Below are positions 20,234 through 28,966 of a DNA stretch of 64,000 nt, in pieces (position 1 is the stretch's first letter; each line of letters opens with the position of its first letter). A program made the translations under genes and the position numbers. Origin of the DNA: Vescimonas coprocola. GTDB lineage: Bacteria > Bacillota > Clostridia > Oscillospirales > Oscillospiraceae. A model generated the notes under the pieces. That model was given only the letters and a program-made list of their open reading frames with translations. It ran no database searches and was not told the DNA's origin. Location of the stretch: positions 2,198,415-2,262,414 of the forward strand of contig NZ_AP023418.1 of assembly GCF_018408575.1 (NCBI RefSeq), in the 5' to 3' direction.

Positions 20234-21370
20234 ATGGATCGTAGTGTGGTATTTTTGGATCTGAAGGGCGGCTGCGCCCCCTGTGACAAACCGCTGATGC
20301 TGCGGCCGATCCTGTTTTGCCCGGTACTGACCTGGGTGGCACAGGAGTTGACGGTCTGCGGCGCTCAGCGGTTTTTTATTGTGTGTGACGAGGCGTGGCA
20401 GGATGAGGTACGGGAGGTCATGGAGGGCTTCGACACCCGGCTGTTCGCCTCCGCTCAGGAGGCGCTGGCCGATGCAGAGGGTGAGGTCATCGTGGTCCCC
20501 GGCCCCGTGGTGCCGGTGTACGGCCCGGAGGACAGCCGCAGCGTATACGCCGCCGAGGTCGGGACGCTGAAGGCCCGGCTGGAGAGCGGCATCCCTCTGA
20601 CGGACTGCCCGGCGGAGGCCTGCGGTATCCGCAGTTTGTGGCAGACGCAGACGCTGCCGCCGGTATTCCGCCCGGTGGCGGATGAGGCGGCGCTGAACGC
20701 CGCTATGCCGGATGCCCGTGAGCTGCTGCTGCGGCGCATGACGGGCGTCACCGTCGTAGACCCCGCCACCACCTATATCGACCCCCGCTGCTCCATTGCT
20801 CCCGGCGTGACGCTGCTGCCGGGCACCATCCTCCGGGGCCATACCGCCATCGGCTCCGGCTGTGAGATCGGCCCCAACGCCATGGTGCGGGACTGCATCG
20901 TGGGAAAGGACACCACCATCAACGCCTCGCAGGTCAATGAGAGCACCATCGGCAGTCACACCACCGTGGGGCCCTTCACCTATGTCCGGCCCAACTGCCG
21001 TATCGGTGACCACTGCCGGGTAGGGGACTTCGTGGAGGTGAAGAACTCCGTCATCGGAGACGGCACCAAGATCAGCCATCTGACCTATGTGGGCGACAGC
21101 GACGTGGGACAGCGGGTGAACTTCGGCTGCGGCACCGTCACCACCAACTATGACGGCCACAAAAAGCACCGCTGCACCATTGGCGACGACGTGTTTCTGG
21201 GCTGCAACACCAATCTCATCGCCCCCGTCACCGTGGAGGACCGGGCCTACACCGCCGCCGGATCCACCGTTACCGACGATGTGCCGGAGGGCGCTCTGGC
21301 CATCGCCCGTCAGCGCCAGACCAACATCCGGGGCTGGGCGGACCGGCTGCGGAAAACGTGGAAGAAATAA
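20234..21370 (+). CDS. GlmU-like acetyltransferase with degenerate N-terminal domain
   Basis: 378 residues against about 450-460 for bifunctional GlmU. The C-terminal left-handed beta-helix is complete: hexapeptide repeats from about residue 170, the catalytic His in [14 protein letters not shown], then [14 protein letters not shown] and the tail [13 protein letters not shown]. This predicts acetyl-CoA-dependent acetylation of glucosamine-1-phosphate. The N-terminal 150 residues keep hints of a nucleotidyltransferase fold ([10 protein letters not shown]) but lack the uridylyltransferase signature LAAGxGTRM and its Lys. It probably performs only the acetylation step, with a separate uridylyltransferase elsewhere. 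It is followed by prs, the usual glmU-prs order. Confidence 0.8.
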   Translation: MDRSVVFLDLKGGCAPCDKPLMLRPILFCPVLTWVAQELTVCGAQRFFIVCDEAWQDEVREVMEGFDTRLFASAQEALADAEGEVIVVPGPVVPVYGPEDSRSVYAAEVGTLKARLESGIPLTDCPAEACGIRSLWQTQTLPPVFRPVADEAALNAAMPDARELLLRRMTGVTVVDPATTYIDPRCSIAPGVTLLPGTILRGHTAIGSGCEIGPNAMVRDCIVGKDTTINASQVNESTIGSHTTVGPFTYVRPNCRIGDHCRVGDFVEVKNSVIGDGTKISHLTYVGDSDVGQRVNFGCGTVTTNYDGHKKHRCTIGDDVFLGCNTNLIAPVTVEDRAYTAAGSTVTDDVPEGALAIARQRQTNIRGWADRLRKTWKK

Positions 21371-21457
21371 CGTGAGTTACGACGGCAGTCGTCTCAATAT
21401 ATCTGCACCAAGAGAGAGAAATTTTTGGAATATGATAGAAAGCGAGTGTGTAAAACA

Positions 21458-22417
21458 ATGATTTCTCATGGCAAGGACATCAAGCTCTTCACCGGCAACT
21501 CCAATCCGGCGCTGGCGGAGGAGATCTGCAAGCTTATCGGCACCAAGCTGGGTGAGGCCGAGGTCAAGTCGTTCGCTGACGGCGAGGCCTCCGTCTCCCT
21601 GTACGAGTCCGTTCGAGGCAGCGATGTGTTCCTCATCAACTCCACCTGCAAGCCCGTCAACGACAGTCTCATGGAGCTGCTCATTATGATCGATGCCTGC
21701 AAGCGGGCCTCCGCCGGTCGTGTCACCGCTGTGATCCCCTACTTCGGCTATGCCCGTCAGGATCGCAAGGCCAAGAGCCGTGATCCCATCTCCGCCAAGC
21801 TGGTGGCCAATATGCTCACCGCCGCCGGAGCGGACCGTGTGCTGACCATGGACCTCCACGCCAGCCAGATCCAGGGCTTCTTTGACATCCCTGTGGACAA
21901 CCTGCTGGGCAACCCGGTTTTCGTGGACTACTATGCCAAGAAGTTCGGCTCCAAGGCCGAGGATATGGTGGTGGTGTCCCCGGATGTGGGTTCTGTGGCC
22001 CGTGCCCGGACCTTCGCCCAGAAGCTGCATATGAACCTTGCCATCGTGGATAAGCGCCGCCAGAAGGCCAACCAGTGCGAGGTGATGAACGTCATCGGCG
22101 ACGTGGCCGGTAAGGACTGCATCCTCTTTGACGACATGGTGGATACCGCCGGTTCCCTCTGCAACGCCGCCAAGGCCATCGTGGAGGTGGGCGGCGCCAA
22201 CCGCGTGTTCGCCTGCGCCAGCCACGGTGTGCTGTCCGGCCCCGCTCTGGAGCGGCTGGAGGCCAGCTGCATCGAGGAGCTGGCGCTGCTGAATACCATT
22301 CCGGAGTCCATGGGCGAGGGGTGCAGCAAGATCAAGTATCTGTCTGTGGCCCCCATGTTTGCCGAGGCCATCGAGCGCATCTATCAGGAGATCTCCATTG
22401 CCAAGCTGTTCAACTGA
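21458..22417 (+). CDS. prs: Ribose-phosphate pyrophosphokinase
   Basis: 319 residues. It makes PRPP from ribose-5-phosphate and ATP. The ATG at 21458 gives the typical N-terminus MISHGKDIKLFTGNSNP; in-frame TTG at 21425 and GTG at 21446 are alternatives and the ribosome binding site is weak in every case. Signatures are IPYFGYARQDRK, the metal site TMDLHASQIQGFFDIPVDNL and the PRPP loop LFDDMVDTAGSL. It lies 87 nt after the GlmU-like gene and ends at a strong terminator. Confidence 0.96.
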   Translation: MISHGKDIKLFTGNSNPALAEEICKLIGTKLGEAEVKSFADGEASVSLYESVRGSDVFLINSTCKPVNDSLMELLIMIDACKRASAGRVTAVIPYFGYARQDRKAKSRDPISAKLVANMLTAAGADRVLTMDLHASQIQGFFDIPVDNLLGNPVFVDYYAKKFGSKAEDMVVVSPDVGSVARARTFAQKLHMNLAIVDKRRQKANQCEVMNVIGDVAGKDCILFDDMVDTAGSLCNAAKAIVEVGGANRVFACASHGVLSGPALERLEASCIEELALLNTIPESMGEGCSKIKYLSVAPMFAEAIERIYQEISIAKLFN

Positions 22418-22432
22418 GCGAGCTTGTGAGAA

Positions 22433-22465
22433 ACAGGCGGGTGAGGATCACCCGCCTGTTTTTTT
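22433..22465 (+). terminator. Intrinsic terminator of prs
   Basis: Arms ACAGGCGGGTGA and TCACCCGCCTGT with a short loop, followed by seven T, 16 nt past the prs stop. Confidence 0.92.
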
Positions 22466-22518
22466 GCGGGGAGGCAAAGCAGGGAAATACTCTTCTCCAC
22501 TTGAGATGCTCCCCATGC

Positions 22519-22550
22519 AAAAAGGAACGTGCCATGGCACGTTCCTTTTT
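22519..22550. terminator. Perfect 32-nt palindrome, terminator of the agmatine genes
   Basis: A perfectly self-complementary 32-nt sequence starts with AAAAAGGAACGTGCC and ends in TTTTT. It lies 82 nt past the stop of the minus-strand aguA gene and probably ends ptcA-aguD-aguA transcription. Confidence 0.75.
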
Positions 22551-22631
22551 GCTAATCATTTTCTTGCTTCAGCTGTTATTCTCCCGTTTCGGCTGCTTCC
22601 CTGTTTCAGCCACTGCCCCTTGCTTTGTCCG

Positions 22632-23729
22632 TCAGGGACGAGGCTGCTGCTGGGTGATGCAATGGATATTGCCGCCGCCGAAGGCCACCTCACGGGTCTG
22701 CACGCCCACCACCTCACGGTCCGGGAACATCTCCTGCACCTGCCGCACTGCCAGAGCGTCGTTCTCGTCGCCGTACTGGGGCAGGATCACGCCGCCGTTG
22801 ACAATGAGGAAGTTCATATAGGAGGCGATGCTCACCTCGCCGTTTTCACGGGGGACGGTACCCTCCACGGCGTCGATGGTCTCGGCGCCCTCCAGCCGGC
22901 AGGGCTCACGGGTCAGGCACAGCTTATGCACCTTCAGCCGCCGGCCCTTGGCGTCGGTGGCCTGAGACAGGGTGCGGTAGGCGTCCTGCGCCGCCTGATA
23001 GAAGGGGTTGTCCTTGTCCTCCGTCCAGATACAGGCCACCTCCCCCGGCGCCACGAAGCAGGCCACATCGTCGATATGGCCGTTGGTCTCGTCGGGATCG
23101 ATGCCGTCCCGGAGCCACAGCACCTTCTCGCAGCCCAGATACTGGCACAGCTTCTCCTCGATCTCCGCCCTGGACAGATCGGGATTCCGGCCGGGGGACA
23201 GCAGGCACATCTCCGTGGTCAGCACGGTACCCTCGCCGTCCACATGGATGGAGCCGCCCTCCAGCACGAAGCCCTCCGTGCGGTAGGAGTCCACGTCCGC
23301 CATCTCACAGATCTTCTGCGCCACCTGATCGTCCCTGTCCCACGGGAAGTACAGGCCGTCGTACAGGCCGCCCCATGCGTTGAAGGTCCAGTCCACCGCC
23401 CGCAGGCCGCCCTGTCCGTTTACCAGAAAGGTGGGGCCGCAGTCCCGGACCCATGCGTCGTTGGAGGACACCTCCACCACCCGGATCTCCTCCGGAAGGC
23501 GGGCCCGTGCATTCTGATACTGTCCGGCGCTGACGCACATGGTGACCTTTTCAAACCGGGCAATGGCACGGGCCACCTGACAGAAGGTCTCCTGTGTGGG
23601 CTTGGCCCCGCTGCGCCAGTTGTCGTTGCGCTCCGGCCAGAGCATCCACACCCCGTCCTGGGGTTCAAATTCCGCAGGCATCCGATAGCCGTCCGCCTTG
23701 GGGGTAGAGCCGATGATACGTTTTGCCAT
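22632..23729 (-). CDS. aguA: Agmatine deiminase
   Basis: 365 residues from the ATG at 23729 (AGGAGGAAGC upstream). It converts agmatine to N-carbamoylputrescine and ammonia. It is a guanidino-group hydrolase of the PPAD fold: FEPQDGVWMLWPERNDNW near the N-terminus, SNDAWVRDCGPTF, DETNGHIDD and the catalytic Cys in FGGGNIHCITQQ at the C-terminus. It is last in the ptcA-aguD-aguA operon, giving the agmatine deiminase route to putrescine and carbamoyl phosphate. No carbamate kinase gene is present in the window. Confidence 0.96.
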   Translation of the reverse strand: MAKRIIGSTPKADGYRMPAEFEPQDGVWMLWPERNDNWRSGAKPTQETFCQVARAIARFEKVTMCVSAGQYQNARARLPEEIRVVEVSSNDAWVRDCGPTFLVNGQGGLRAVDWTFNAWGGLYDGLYFPWDRDDQVAQKICEMADVDSYRTEGFVLEGGSIHVDGEGTVLTTEMCLLSPGRNPDLSRAEIEEKLCQYLGCEKVLWLRDGIDPDETNGHIDDVACFVAPGEVACIWTEDKDNPFYQAAQDAYRTLSQATDAKGRRLKVHKLCLTREPCRLEGAETIDAVEGTVPRENGEVSIASYMNFLIVNGGVILPQYGDENDALAVRQVQEMFPDREVVGVQTREVAFGGGNIHCITQQQPRP

Positions 23730-23748
23730 ATAATGCTTCCTCCTGCAA

Positions 23749-25122
23749 TCAGTGTTGGGGCCGCCGGGCTGCAATGAGCACCTCGCCCAGCAGCACGCTC
23801 AGCACGGAGCCGACGGTGATGGGCAGCACGCCGGTGAGAGTCTCCCGATCCCACGACAGCGGCACGGCGGTAAAGATGATGGATAGAATGATCAGGGCCA
23901 TAGGCACATAGGCCAGCCACTTCAGAAAGCCGCTGCGGCCCGGCACCCGGAAGGGACGTTCCCGATCCGGGAATTTCCGCCGCAGGGTCAGAAACGCCGG
24001 GAACACCGGCAGATAGCTCAGCAGCAGCATCACCAGATTCAAGGCGAAGAAGCTCCAGAACAGGGACGAGTCGGGGCTGAGCCGCTCCATCACCGCCCCC
24101 AGCAGGCACACGGCAGAGGCCACGATGCCGCTGGTGACGGCGGAACCCACGGGCATATCGTTGCGCTTCCAGCGCCGGGCGAACACCGCCGGCATATCGC
24201 CCCGATCGGCGGCGTAGGCGGCGGTGGAGTTGACGCCCATGGACCATGAGATCATATTACCAAAAAGCGTCACCAAAAACAAGAGAGCCACCACCCGCAC
24301 CAGCGTACCGCCGGCCCCGCCGGTCATCAGGGACACGGCATCGATGAGACCGGAATCCGGACTGATGTCCCGTACCGGCACGGCGGCGCCGATGCCGAAG
24401 GCGGAGAACAGGTAGATGGCGGCAATGACGATGCCGCCGGTGACGATGGCCTGCGGGATCTGCCGCCGGGGGGCCTGCATATTGTCGGCGTAGGTGCAGA
24501 CCACCTCGAAGCCCAGAAAGTTAAAGAGAATGACGGAGATATAGGACAGGCTGTTCAGATCGAAGGACGGCAGGAAGGTCCGGGCCTCCATGCTGTTGAC
24601 GAAGCCGTTTTTCGACACGTACACGATGCCCAGCACCCCCACCGTCAGCGCCAGCAGGATCTTGATGGCGGCACTGAGGTTCAGGATCAGGATGCTGTCA
24701 CACACCGGATAGGCGGCGATCCATGTGACGATCCAGATGAAGGCCAGCTGGATCACCAGTGACCACACCGGGCCGATGCGCCCGCCGAAGATCACCTCCA
24801 GCAGCTCCGGGCATACCACCGCCAGAGATGCCATCCACAGCGGGAAATTGATCCAGTAGTACCATGAGGCCCGTGCGCCCCAGCAGGTGCCGGGATAGGC
24901 GGTCTGGATCCAGTCGTACAGGCCGCCGTCACCGGGAAAGGCCGTCCCCAGCTCCGAGGCGATGAGGCCGTAGGGCAGCAGGAACGCTGCGATCATGAAC
25001 AGCCACCAGAAGTACTGGCTGTTGCCGATGGAGGCCACCGGCGCCGCCGCCTCCGCCACGAATACCACGCAGATGACGGACAGGATCACATCCGCCAAGC
25101 GGAATTTTCTGCGGTTTTCCAT
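23749..25122 (-). CDS. aguD: APC-family permease, probable agmatine/putrescine antiporter
   Basis: 457 residues with about 12 membrane segments. The N-terminus is FRLADVILSVICVVFVAEAAAPVASIG, and an amphipathic RRKFPDRERPFRVPGRSG loop is typical of the amino acid/polyamine/organocation family. It sits 6 nt from ptcA and 19 nt from aguA on the same strand. In agmatine deiminase operons this position is held by the electroneutral agmatine-putrescine exchanger; the substrate call rests on that context. Confidence 0.85.
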   Translation of the reverse strand: MENRRKFRLADVILSVICVVFVAEAAAPVASIGNSQYFWWLFMIAAFLLPYGLIASELGTAFPGDGGLYDWIQTAYPGTCWGARASWYYWINFPLWMASLAVVCPELLEVIFGGRIGPVWSLVIQLAFIWIVTWIAAYPVCDSILILNLSAAIKILLALTVGVLGIVYVSKNGFVNSMEARTFLPSFDLNSLSYISVILFNFLGFEVVCTYADNMQAPRRQIPQAIVTGGIVIAAIYLFSAFGIGAAVPVRDISPDSGLIDAVSLMTGGAGGTLVRVVALLFLVTLFGNMISWSMGVNSTAAYAADRGDMPAVFARRWKRNDMPVGSAVTSGIVASAVCLLGAVMERLSPDSSLFWSFFALNLVMLLLSYLPVFPAFLTLRRKFPDRERPFRVPGRSGFLKWLAYVPMALIILSIIFTAVPLSWDRETLTGVLPITVGSVLSVLLGEVLIAARRPQH

Positions 25123-25128
25123 AGGCCG

Positions 25129-26140
25129 TCAGCAGTAGATGCGGTCCTGCAGGAACCGCTCCAGCGTGTCCCGTGCGGCGGCGATCTCCAGCTCCGTGTG
25201 CTCCGGGCGGCAGCGGGTGAAGTACACCAGCAGGCCCCGCATGGCCGTCAGGCGGTTGCCGGCCTGCTCCCAGCACAGGGAGGAGGCGGAGTCCGCCACC
25301 TCGTCCGTCACATCCTCGCCACGGGTGGCCGGCAGACAGTGGAGGAACTTGCAGCCGATGGCTCCCAGCGCCATCAGCTCCCGGTTCACCTGATAGTCGT
25401 GGAACACCTGCACCCGCTCCTCCTTGGGCATCTCATTTTCGTACAGGCCGTACCACACGTCGGTGTAGATGAAATCGGCGTCCCGGACGGCGGAGCGGTC
25501 ATCCGTCACCAGCCAGCTGCCGCCGGAGAGCTGGCAGTTGCGCTCTAAAATGGTCTGATGCTTCTCCGTCAGCTGGTGGCCCGCCGGGCCGTAGTGGACG
25601 AAGTGCATCCCCAGCTTGGTGGTGATGAAGCCCAGCGAGGCACAGACCTGCGTGCCGTCCCCCACGAACACCACCTTCACGTCCTTCAGGCGCTTGCCCT
25701 GGGGGCAGATGCTCGAAGATGGTACACATATCCCCGATCTCCTGCGTGGGGTGGTTGTAGTCGGACATTCCGTTGAGCACCGGGATGGTGCAGGACTGGG
25801 CCAGCTCCACGACGGTCCGATGCTCGATGACACGGGCCATCACCACATCCACCAGACGGGACAGCACCTTGCCGGTATCCCCGATGGTCTCGTGGCCGCC
25901 CAGCTGGATCATTCCCGGTCCCAGATACTGGGCGTGGCCGCCCATCTGGCTCATGGCTGTCTCGAAGGAGACACGGGTACGGGTGGAGGACTGCTGGAAG
26001 ATCATGCCCAGTGTCATGTCCTGCATCAGGGGCGGATAATACCCGCTGCGGATGGCCCGCTTGATGGCAAGGCTCAGCTCGATCATATCCACCAGCTGCT
26101 CCCGTGTGAACTCATTTGTGTCGATGAAATCTTTCACCAT
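25129..26140 (-). CDS. ptcA: Putrescine carbamoyltransferase, frameshifted in this sequence
   Basis: Phosphorolysis of N-carbamoylputrescine gives putrescine and carbamoyl phosphate. The start at 26140 follows AGGAGGT. N-terminal motifs are [15 protein letters not shown] (carbamoyl phosphate), [18 protein letters not shown] and [13 protein letters not shown]. The C-terminal half has [11 protein letters not shown] and the HCLPA motif. The PTC-typical IQLGGHETI and YGLYE argue against ornithine carbamoyltransferase. The two halves are in different frames: five C (25701-25705, G on plus) instead of four. With four C the reading is [16 protein letters not shown] and a normal 336-residue enzyme. 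A sequencing error is likely. Confidence 0.9.
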
Positions 26141-26240
26141 AGCTTGCGCTACCTCCTGCGTCATAAAATGGAAACGCCCATAGTTTGCGCCGCAGGAAGC
26201 GGAATATGTACGCCATGATGCCCTCTTTTGCAATTTCCCC

Positions 26241-26269
26241 TTGTTATCTGCGGATAAATGCGATATAAT
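26241..26269 (+). promoter_or_regulatory. Promoter of asp23-fakA
   Basis: TTGTTA (26241-26246), 17-nt spacer and TATAAT (26264-26269), 70 nt before the Asp23 gene. Confidence 0.7.
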
Positions 26270-26338
26270 GCTCTGTATTAGTATCAATCGTATCATCGGG
26301 CAGTCTGCCCTTTATCCTGAACGGAAAGGAAGAATACT

Positions 26339-26689
26339 ATGATTAAGGTCCAGTCCCAGCGGGGCGAGATCAGTATCAGCAGCGCCGTATTCACCAGCAT
26401 CACCGGCGCCGCCGCTACCAACTGCTTCGGCGTCAAGGGCATGGCCTACCGCAGCATGACGGACGGCTTGGTCCATCTGCTGCGCCGGGAAGCCATGAGC
26501 AAGGGCGTAAAGGTCACCTATAACGAGGACGGCACGGTGTCCATCGAACTGCACATCATCGTGGAGAACGGTGTGAATATCGCCACGGTATGCCGCTCCA
26601 TTATGGGCGAGGTCAAATATGTGGTCACCAAAAATACCGGCGTGGAGGTCCGTGAAGTGAATGTCTTTGTGGACTCCATCACCGTTTGA
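26339..26689 (+). CDS. Asp23/Gls24-family protein (YloU-like)
   Basis: 116 residues, small and soluble. The family signature is visible: GEISISSAVFTSITGAAA at the N-terminus, then GVNIATVCRSIMGEVKYVV and TGVEVREVNVFVDSI at the C-terminus. Members are associated with the envelope and the alkaline or general envelope stress response. It is 29 nt upstream of fakA, the conserved yloU-yloV pair of Firmicutes. Ribosome binding site GGAAAGGAAG. Confidence 0.92.
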   Translation: MIKVQSQRGEISISSAVFTSITGAAATNCFGVKGMAYRSMTDGLVHLLRREAMSKGVKVTYNEDGTVSIELHIIVENGVNIATVCRSIMGEVKYVVTKNTGVEVREVNVFVDSITV

Positions 26690-26718
26690 TGAACGTCGGT
26701 AGGAGGAGAAGCAAGAGC

Positions 26719-28392
26719 ATGACAGAAAAAATCAGCGGCGGCGCCTTCAAGCAGATGGTCGCCTTCGGCGCCGCCTGTATCACCCGTGAAAAGCAGGCCA
26801 TCAACGACCTGAACGTATTCCCCGTGCCGGACGGCGATACCGGCACCAATATGAGCCTTACCATCCAGACCGCTGCGGCGGAGCTGAAAAAGTGCGAGCC
26901 CGCCACGGTGGGCGAGGCCGCCAAGATCACCGCCAGCGCCCTGCTGCGGGGCGCCCGCGGAAACTCCGGTGTTATCCTGTCCCTGCTGTTCCGGGGACTC
27001 TCCAAGTCCGTGAAGGGACTGGAGGAGATGGACGGCGTACAGCTGGCGGCGGCCATGTCCGAGGGCGTGACCACAGCCTACGGCGCCGTGATGAAGCCCG
27101 CCGAGGGCACGGTGCTGACGGTATCCCGTCTGGCGGCGGCCAGAGCTGAGGAGGCGGCGCAGGAGCAGAACTGCGCCGAATATGTGCTGGCGGAGGCCAT
27201 TGCCACGGGCTATGAGACGCTGGCCGAGACCACGGAGATGAACCCGGTGCTGAAAAAGGCCGGTGTAGTGGATGCCGGCGGCAAGGGCTACCTCATCATT
27301 CTGGAGGGGATGCTCAGCAGTCTGCGGGGCGAGCCCATGCCGGAGGTGGAGGAGGAGCCGGAGCACGACAAGGCGGACTTTGCCGCCATCGGAGACGAGG
27401 ACATCACCTTCGCCTTCGACACGGTGTTCATCGTCCGCAAGAACGATCCCAACGTGGATCTGGCCCCCTTCCGGGCCTATCTGGACAGCATCGGTGACAG
27501 TCTGGTCATCGGCGAGGACGACGAGTCCTTCAAGGTCCATGTTCACACCGACACCCCCGGTGAGGCCCTGACGGCGGCCCAGCGATACGGTACGCTGGAG
27601 TTGGCCAAGATCGAGAATATGCGGACCCAGGCCGCCGATCTGGCAGCGGGCCGCAAGGCCCAGAGCACCGACGATCTGGACGCCATCGAGGCGGAGCTGG
27701 AGCAGGCCGAGCAGGCTGTGGCCCCTGCCGAGAAGTGCTACGGCTTTTTGGCGGTATGCGCCGGAGACGGACTGGCGGCGGCCTTCCGGGATCTGGGCGT
27801 GGACCGGGTGGTATCCGGCGGCCAGACCATGAACCCCTCTACGGAGGCCATTCTGCGGGAGGTGAACCACACCCCCAGCGAAATCGTGTTCGTGCTGCCC
27901 AACAACAAGAACATCGTCATGGCGGCCCAGCAGTGCGTGGGGCTGACAGAGAAGCAGGTCATCGTGGTACCCACCCACAGCATCCCTCAGGGCATCAGCG
28001 CCATGATGAGCGTGGACACGGCGGAGGAGGATCCGCAGGCCATTCTTGCGGCCATGACCGAGGCGGCCGCCGCTGTCACCACGGCCCAGATCACCTATGC
28101 CGCCCGCAACTCCGACTTCGACGGCTTCGCCATCAACGAGGGCGACTATCTGGCCCTGCTGGACGGCAAGCTCTTCGGCACGGAGCGGGACATCACCTCC
28201 CTGCTGACCCGACTGGCGGCGCTGGCGGCGGAGCGGGAGGCGGCCTTCGTCACCCTGTTCTACGGCGAGGGCGTGTCGCAGGAGGAGGCCGAGGCGGCGC
28301 AGGCCCTGTTCACCAAGGCCTGCCCGGAGACGGAGATCTCCCTCCTCAGCGGCGGTCAGCCGGTGTACTACTACACCATCTCCATCGAGTAA
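26719..28392 (+). CDS. fakA: Fatty acid kinase catalytic subunit (YloV/FakA, DAK1-DegV type)
   Basis: 557 residues from the ATG at 26719 after AGGAGGAGAAGC. The N-terminal DhaL kinase domain carries NVFPVPDGDTGTNM and GARGNSGVILS, which bind ATP and Mg. A middle domain follows, then a C-terminal DegV-like fold (VSGGQTMNPSTEAIL, VFVLPNNKNIVMAA). It phosphorylates fatty acids held by a FakB (DegV) protein, for incorporation of exogenous lipid. A DegV gene occurs at 41227 in the same window and could be a partner. Co-transcribed with the Asp23 gene and ending at a strong terminator. Confidence 0.93.
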   Translation: MTEKISGGAFKQMVAFGAACITREKQAINDLNVFPVPDGDTGTNMSLTIQTAAAELKKCEPATVGEAAKITASALLRGARGNSGVILSLLFRGLSKSVKGLEEMDGVQLAAAMSEGVTTAYGAVMKPAEGTVLTVSRLAAARAEEAAQEQNCAEYVLAEAIATGYETLAETTEMNPVLKKAGVVDAGGKGYLIILEGMLSSLRGEPMPEVEEEPEHDKADFAAIGDEDITFAFDTVFIVRKNDPNVDLAPFRAYLDSIGDSLVIGEDDESFKVHVHTDTPGEALTAAQRYGTLELAKIENMRTQAADLAAGRKAQSTDDLDAIEAELEQAEQAVAPAEKCYGFLAVCAGDGLAAAFRDLGVDRVVSGGQTMNPSTEAILREVNHTPSEIVFVLPNNKNIVMAAQQCVGLTEKQVIVVPTHSIPQGISAMMSVDTAEEDPQAILAAMTEAAAAVTTAQITYAARNSDFDGFAINEGDYLALLDGKLFGTERDITSLLTRLAALAAEREAAFVTLFYGEGVSQEEAEAAQALFTKACPETEISLLSGGQPVYYYTISIE

Positions 28393-28415
28393 AGCCGAGT
28401 CTATCGCACCGAAGC

Positions 28416-28450
28416 ATTCCCCGGACAGTGTCCTGTCCGGGGAATTTTTT
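28416..28450 (+). terminator. Terminator of asp23-fakA
   Basis: Arms ATTCCCCGGACAG and CTGTCCGGGGAAT with a 4-nt loop followed by TTTTT, 24 nt after the fakA stop. Confidence 0.9.
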
Positions 28451-28521
28451 CTGCCGGGCGGGGTTCGGGTTTCCCCGGCAGTGGCCGGCCTTTTTCCGGC
28501 AAATGATTTTTCGGTATGATA

Positions 28522-28550
28522 TTGCAAAACGGTCGCCCTTGTGTTATGAT
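28522..28550 (+). promoter_or_regulatory. Promoter of the riboswitch transcript
   Basis: TTGCAA (28522-28527), 17-nt spacer and TATGAT (28545-28550). Transcription would start near 28557, about 45 nt before the riboswitch core. Confidence 0.65.
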
Positions 28551-28599
28551 GAGGAGGATAACGTTCCAGCCATTGAACTGGACTCCGTTTCTTTTTCAG

Positions 28600-28725
28600 C
28601 AGACGGTCCCGTCCCTGTGAGGGGACAGGTGGAATAGGGTGCAAATCCCTGCGAGTGGGTCACTGTGAAGCCCTCCCGGCGGCAAGTCCGACGGGACGGA
28701 TAAGTCAGATACACCGGGCCGTCCG
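28600..28725 (+). ncRNA. Cobalamin riboswitch aptamer
   Basis: The conserved core is readable in order: AGGTGGAAT, GGGTGCAAATCCC, GGGTCACTGTGAA (the B12-box region), GGCAAGTCCGA and AAGTCAGATAC. The closing stem pairs GACGGTCCC (28602-28610) with GGGCCGTC (28715-28723 region). It is the adenosyl- or other cobalamin-sensing class; the subclass cannot be decided by eye. A strong terminator follows at 28778, so binding probably promotes premature termination. The regulated gene is the DUF4430 surface protein at 28967. Confidence 0.85.
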
Positions 28726-28777
28726 CTGCGGTACCTGCCTGCACCGGGACTGCCTGCACAAAGAGAACGCCCTTGAT

Positions 28778-28816
28778 GCGTCCGTGCTGCCGAACCGGCG
28801 GCACGGACGCTTTTGC
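28778..28816 (+). terminator. Expression-platform terminator of the cobalamin riboswitch
   Basis: Arms GCGTCCGTGCTGCCG and CGGCGGCACGGACGC close on a short loop and are followed by TTTTGCTTT. It lies about 50 nt after the aptamer and 150 nt before the start codon, as expected for a transcription-attenuating switch. The remaining leader to 28966 shows no gene; the ribosome binding site is AAAAGGAG. Confidence 0.8.
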
Positions 28817-28966
28817 TTTGTGCCATCAGCAAAAGCCGCCCCCGGCCACGGGGGTCCGTACGGCAGACAAGAAAATCCCATCGGAGAGGAGGTGAGGGCT
28901 GCGGCCTGCACGCAGGGCCGCCGATCCCACTGACACCACGACATATTTGAGAAAAGGAGAAACGAA

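Noticed and set aside
25129-26140. Ornithine carbamoyltransferase
   Set aside because: IQLGGHETI and YGLYE motifs and the aguA-aguD neighbours fit putrescine carbamoyltransferase.
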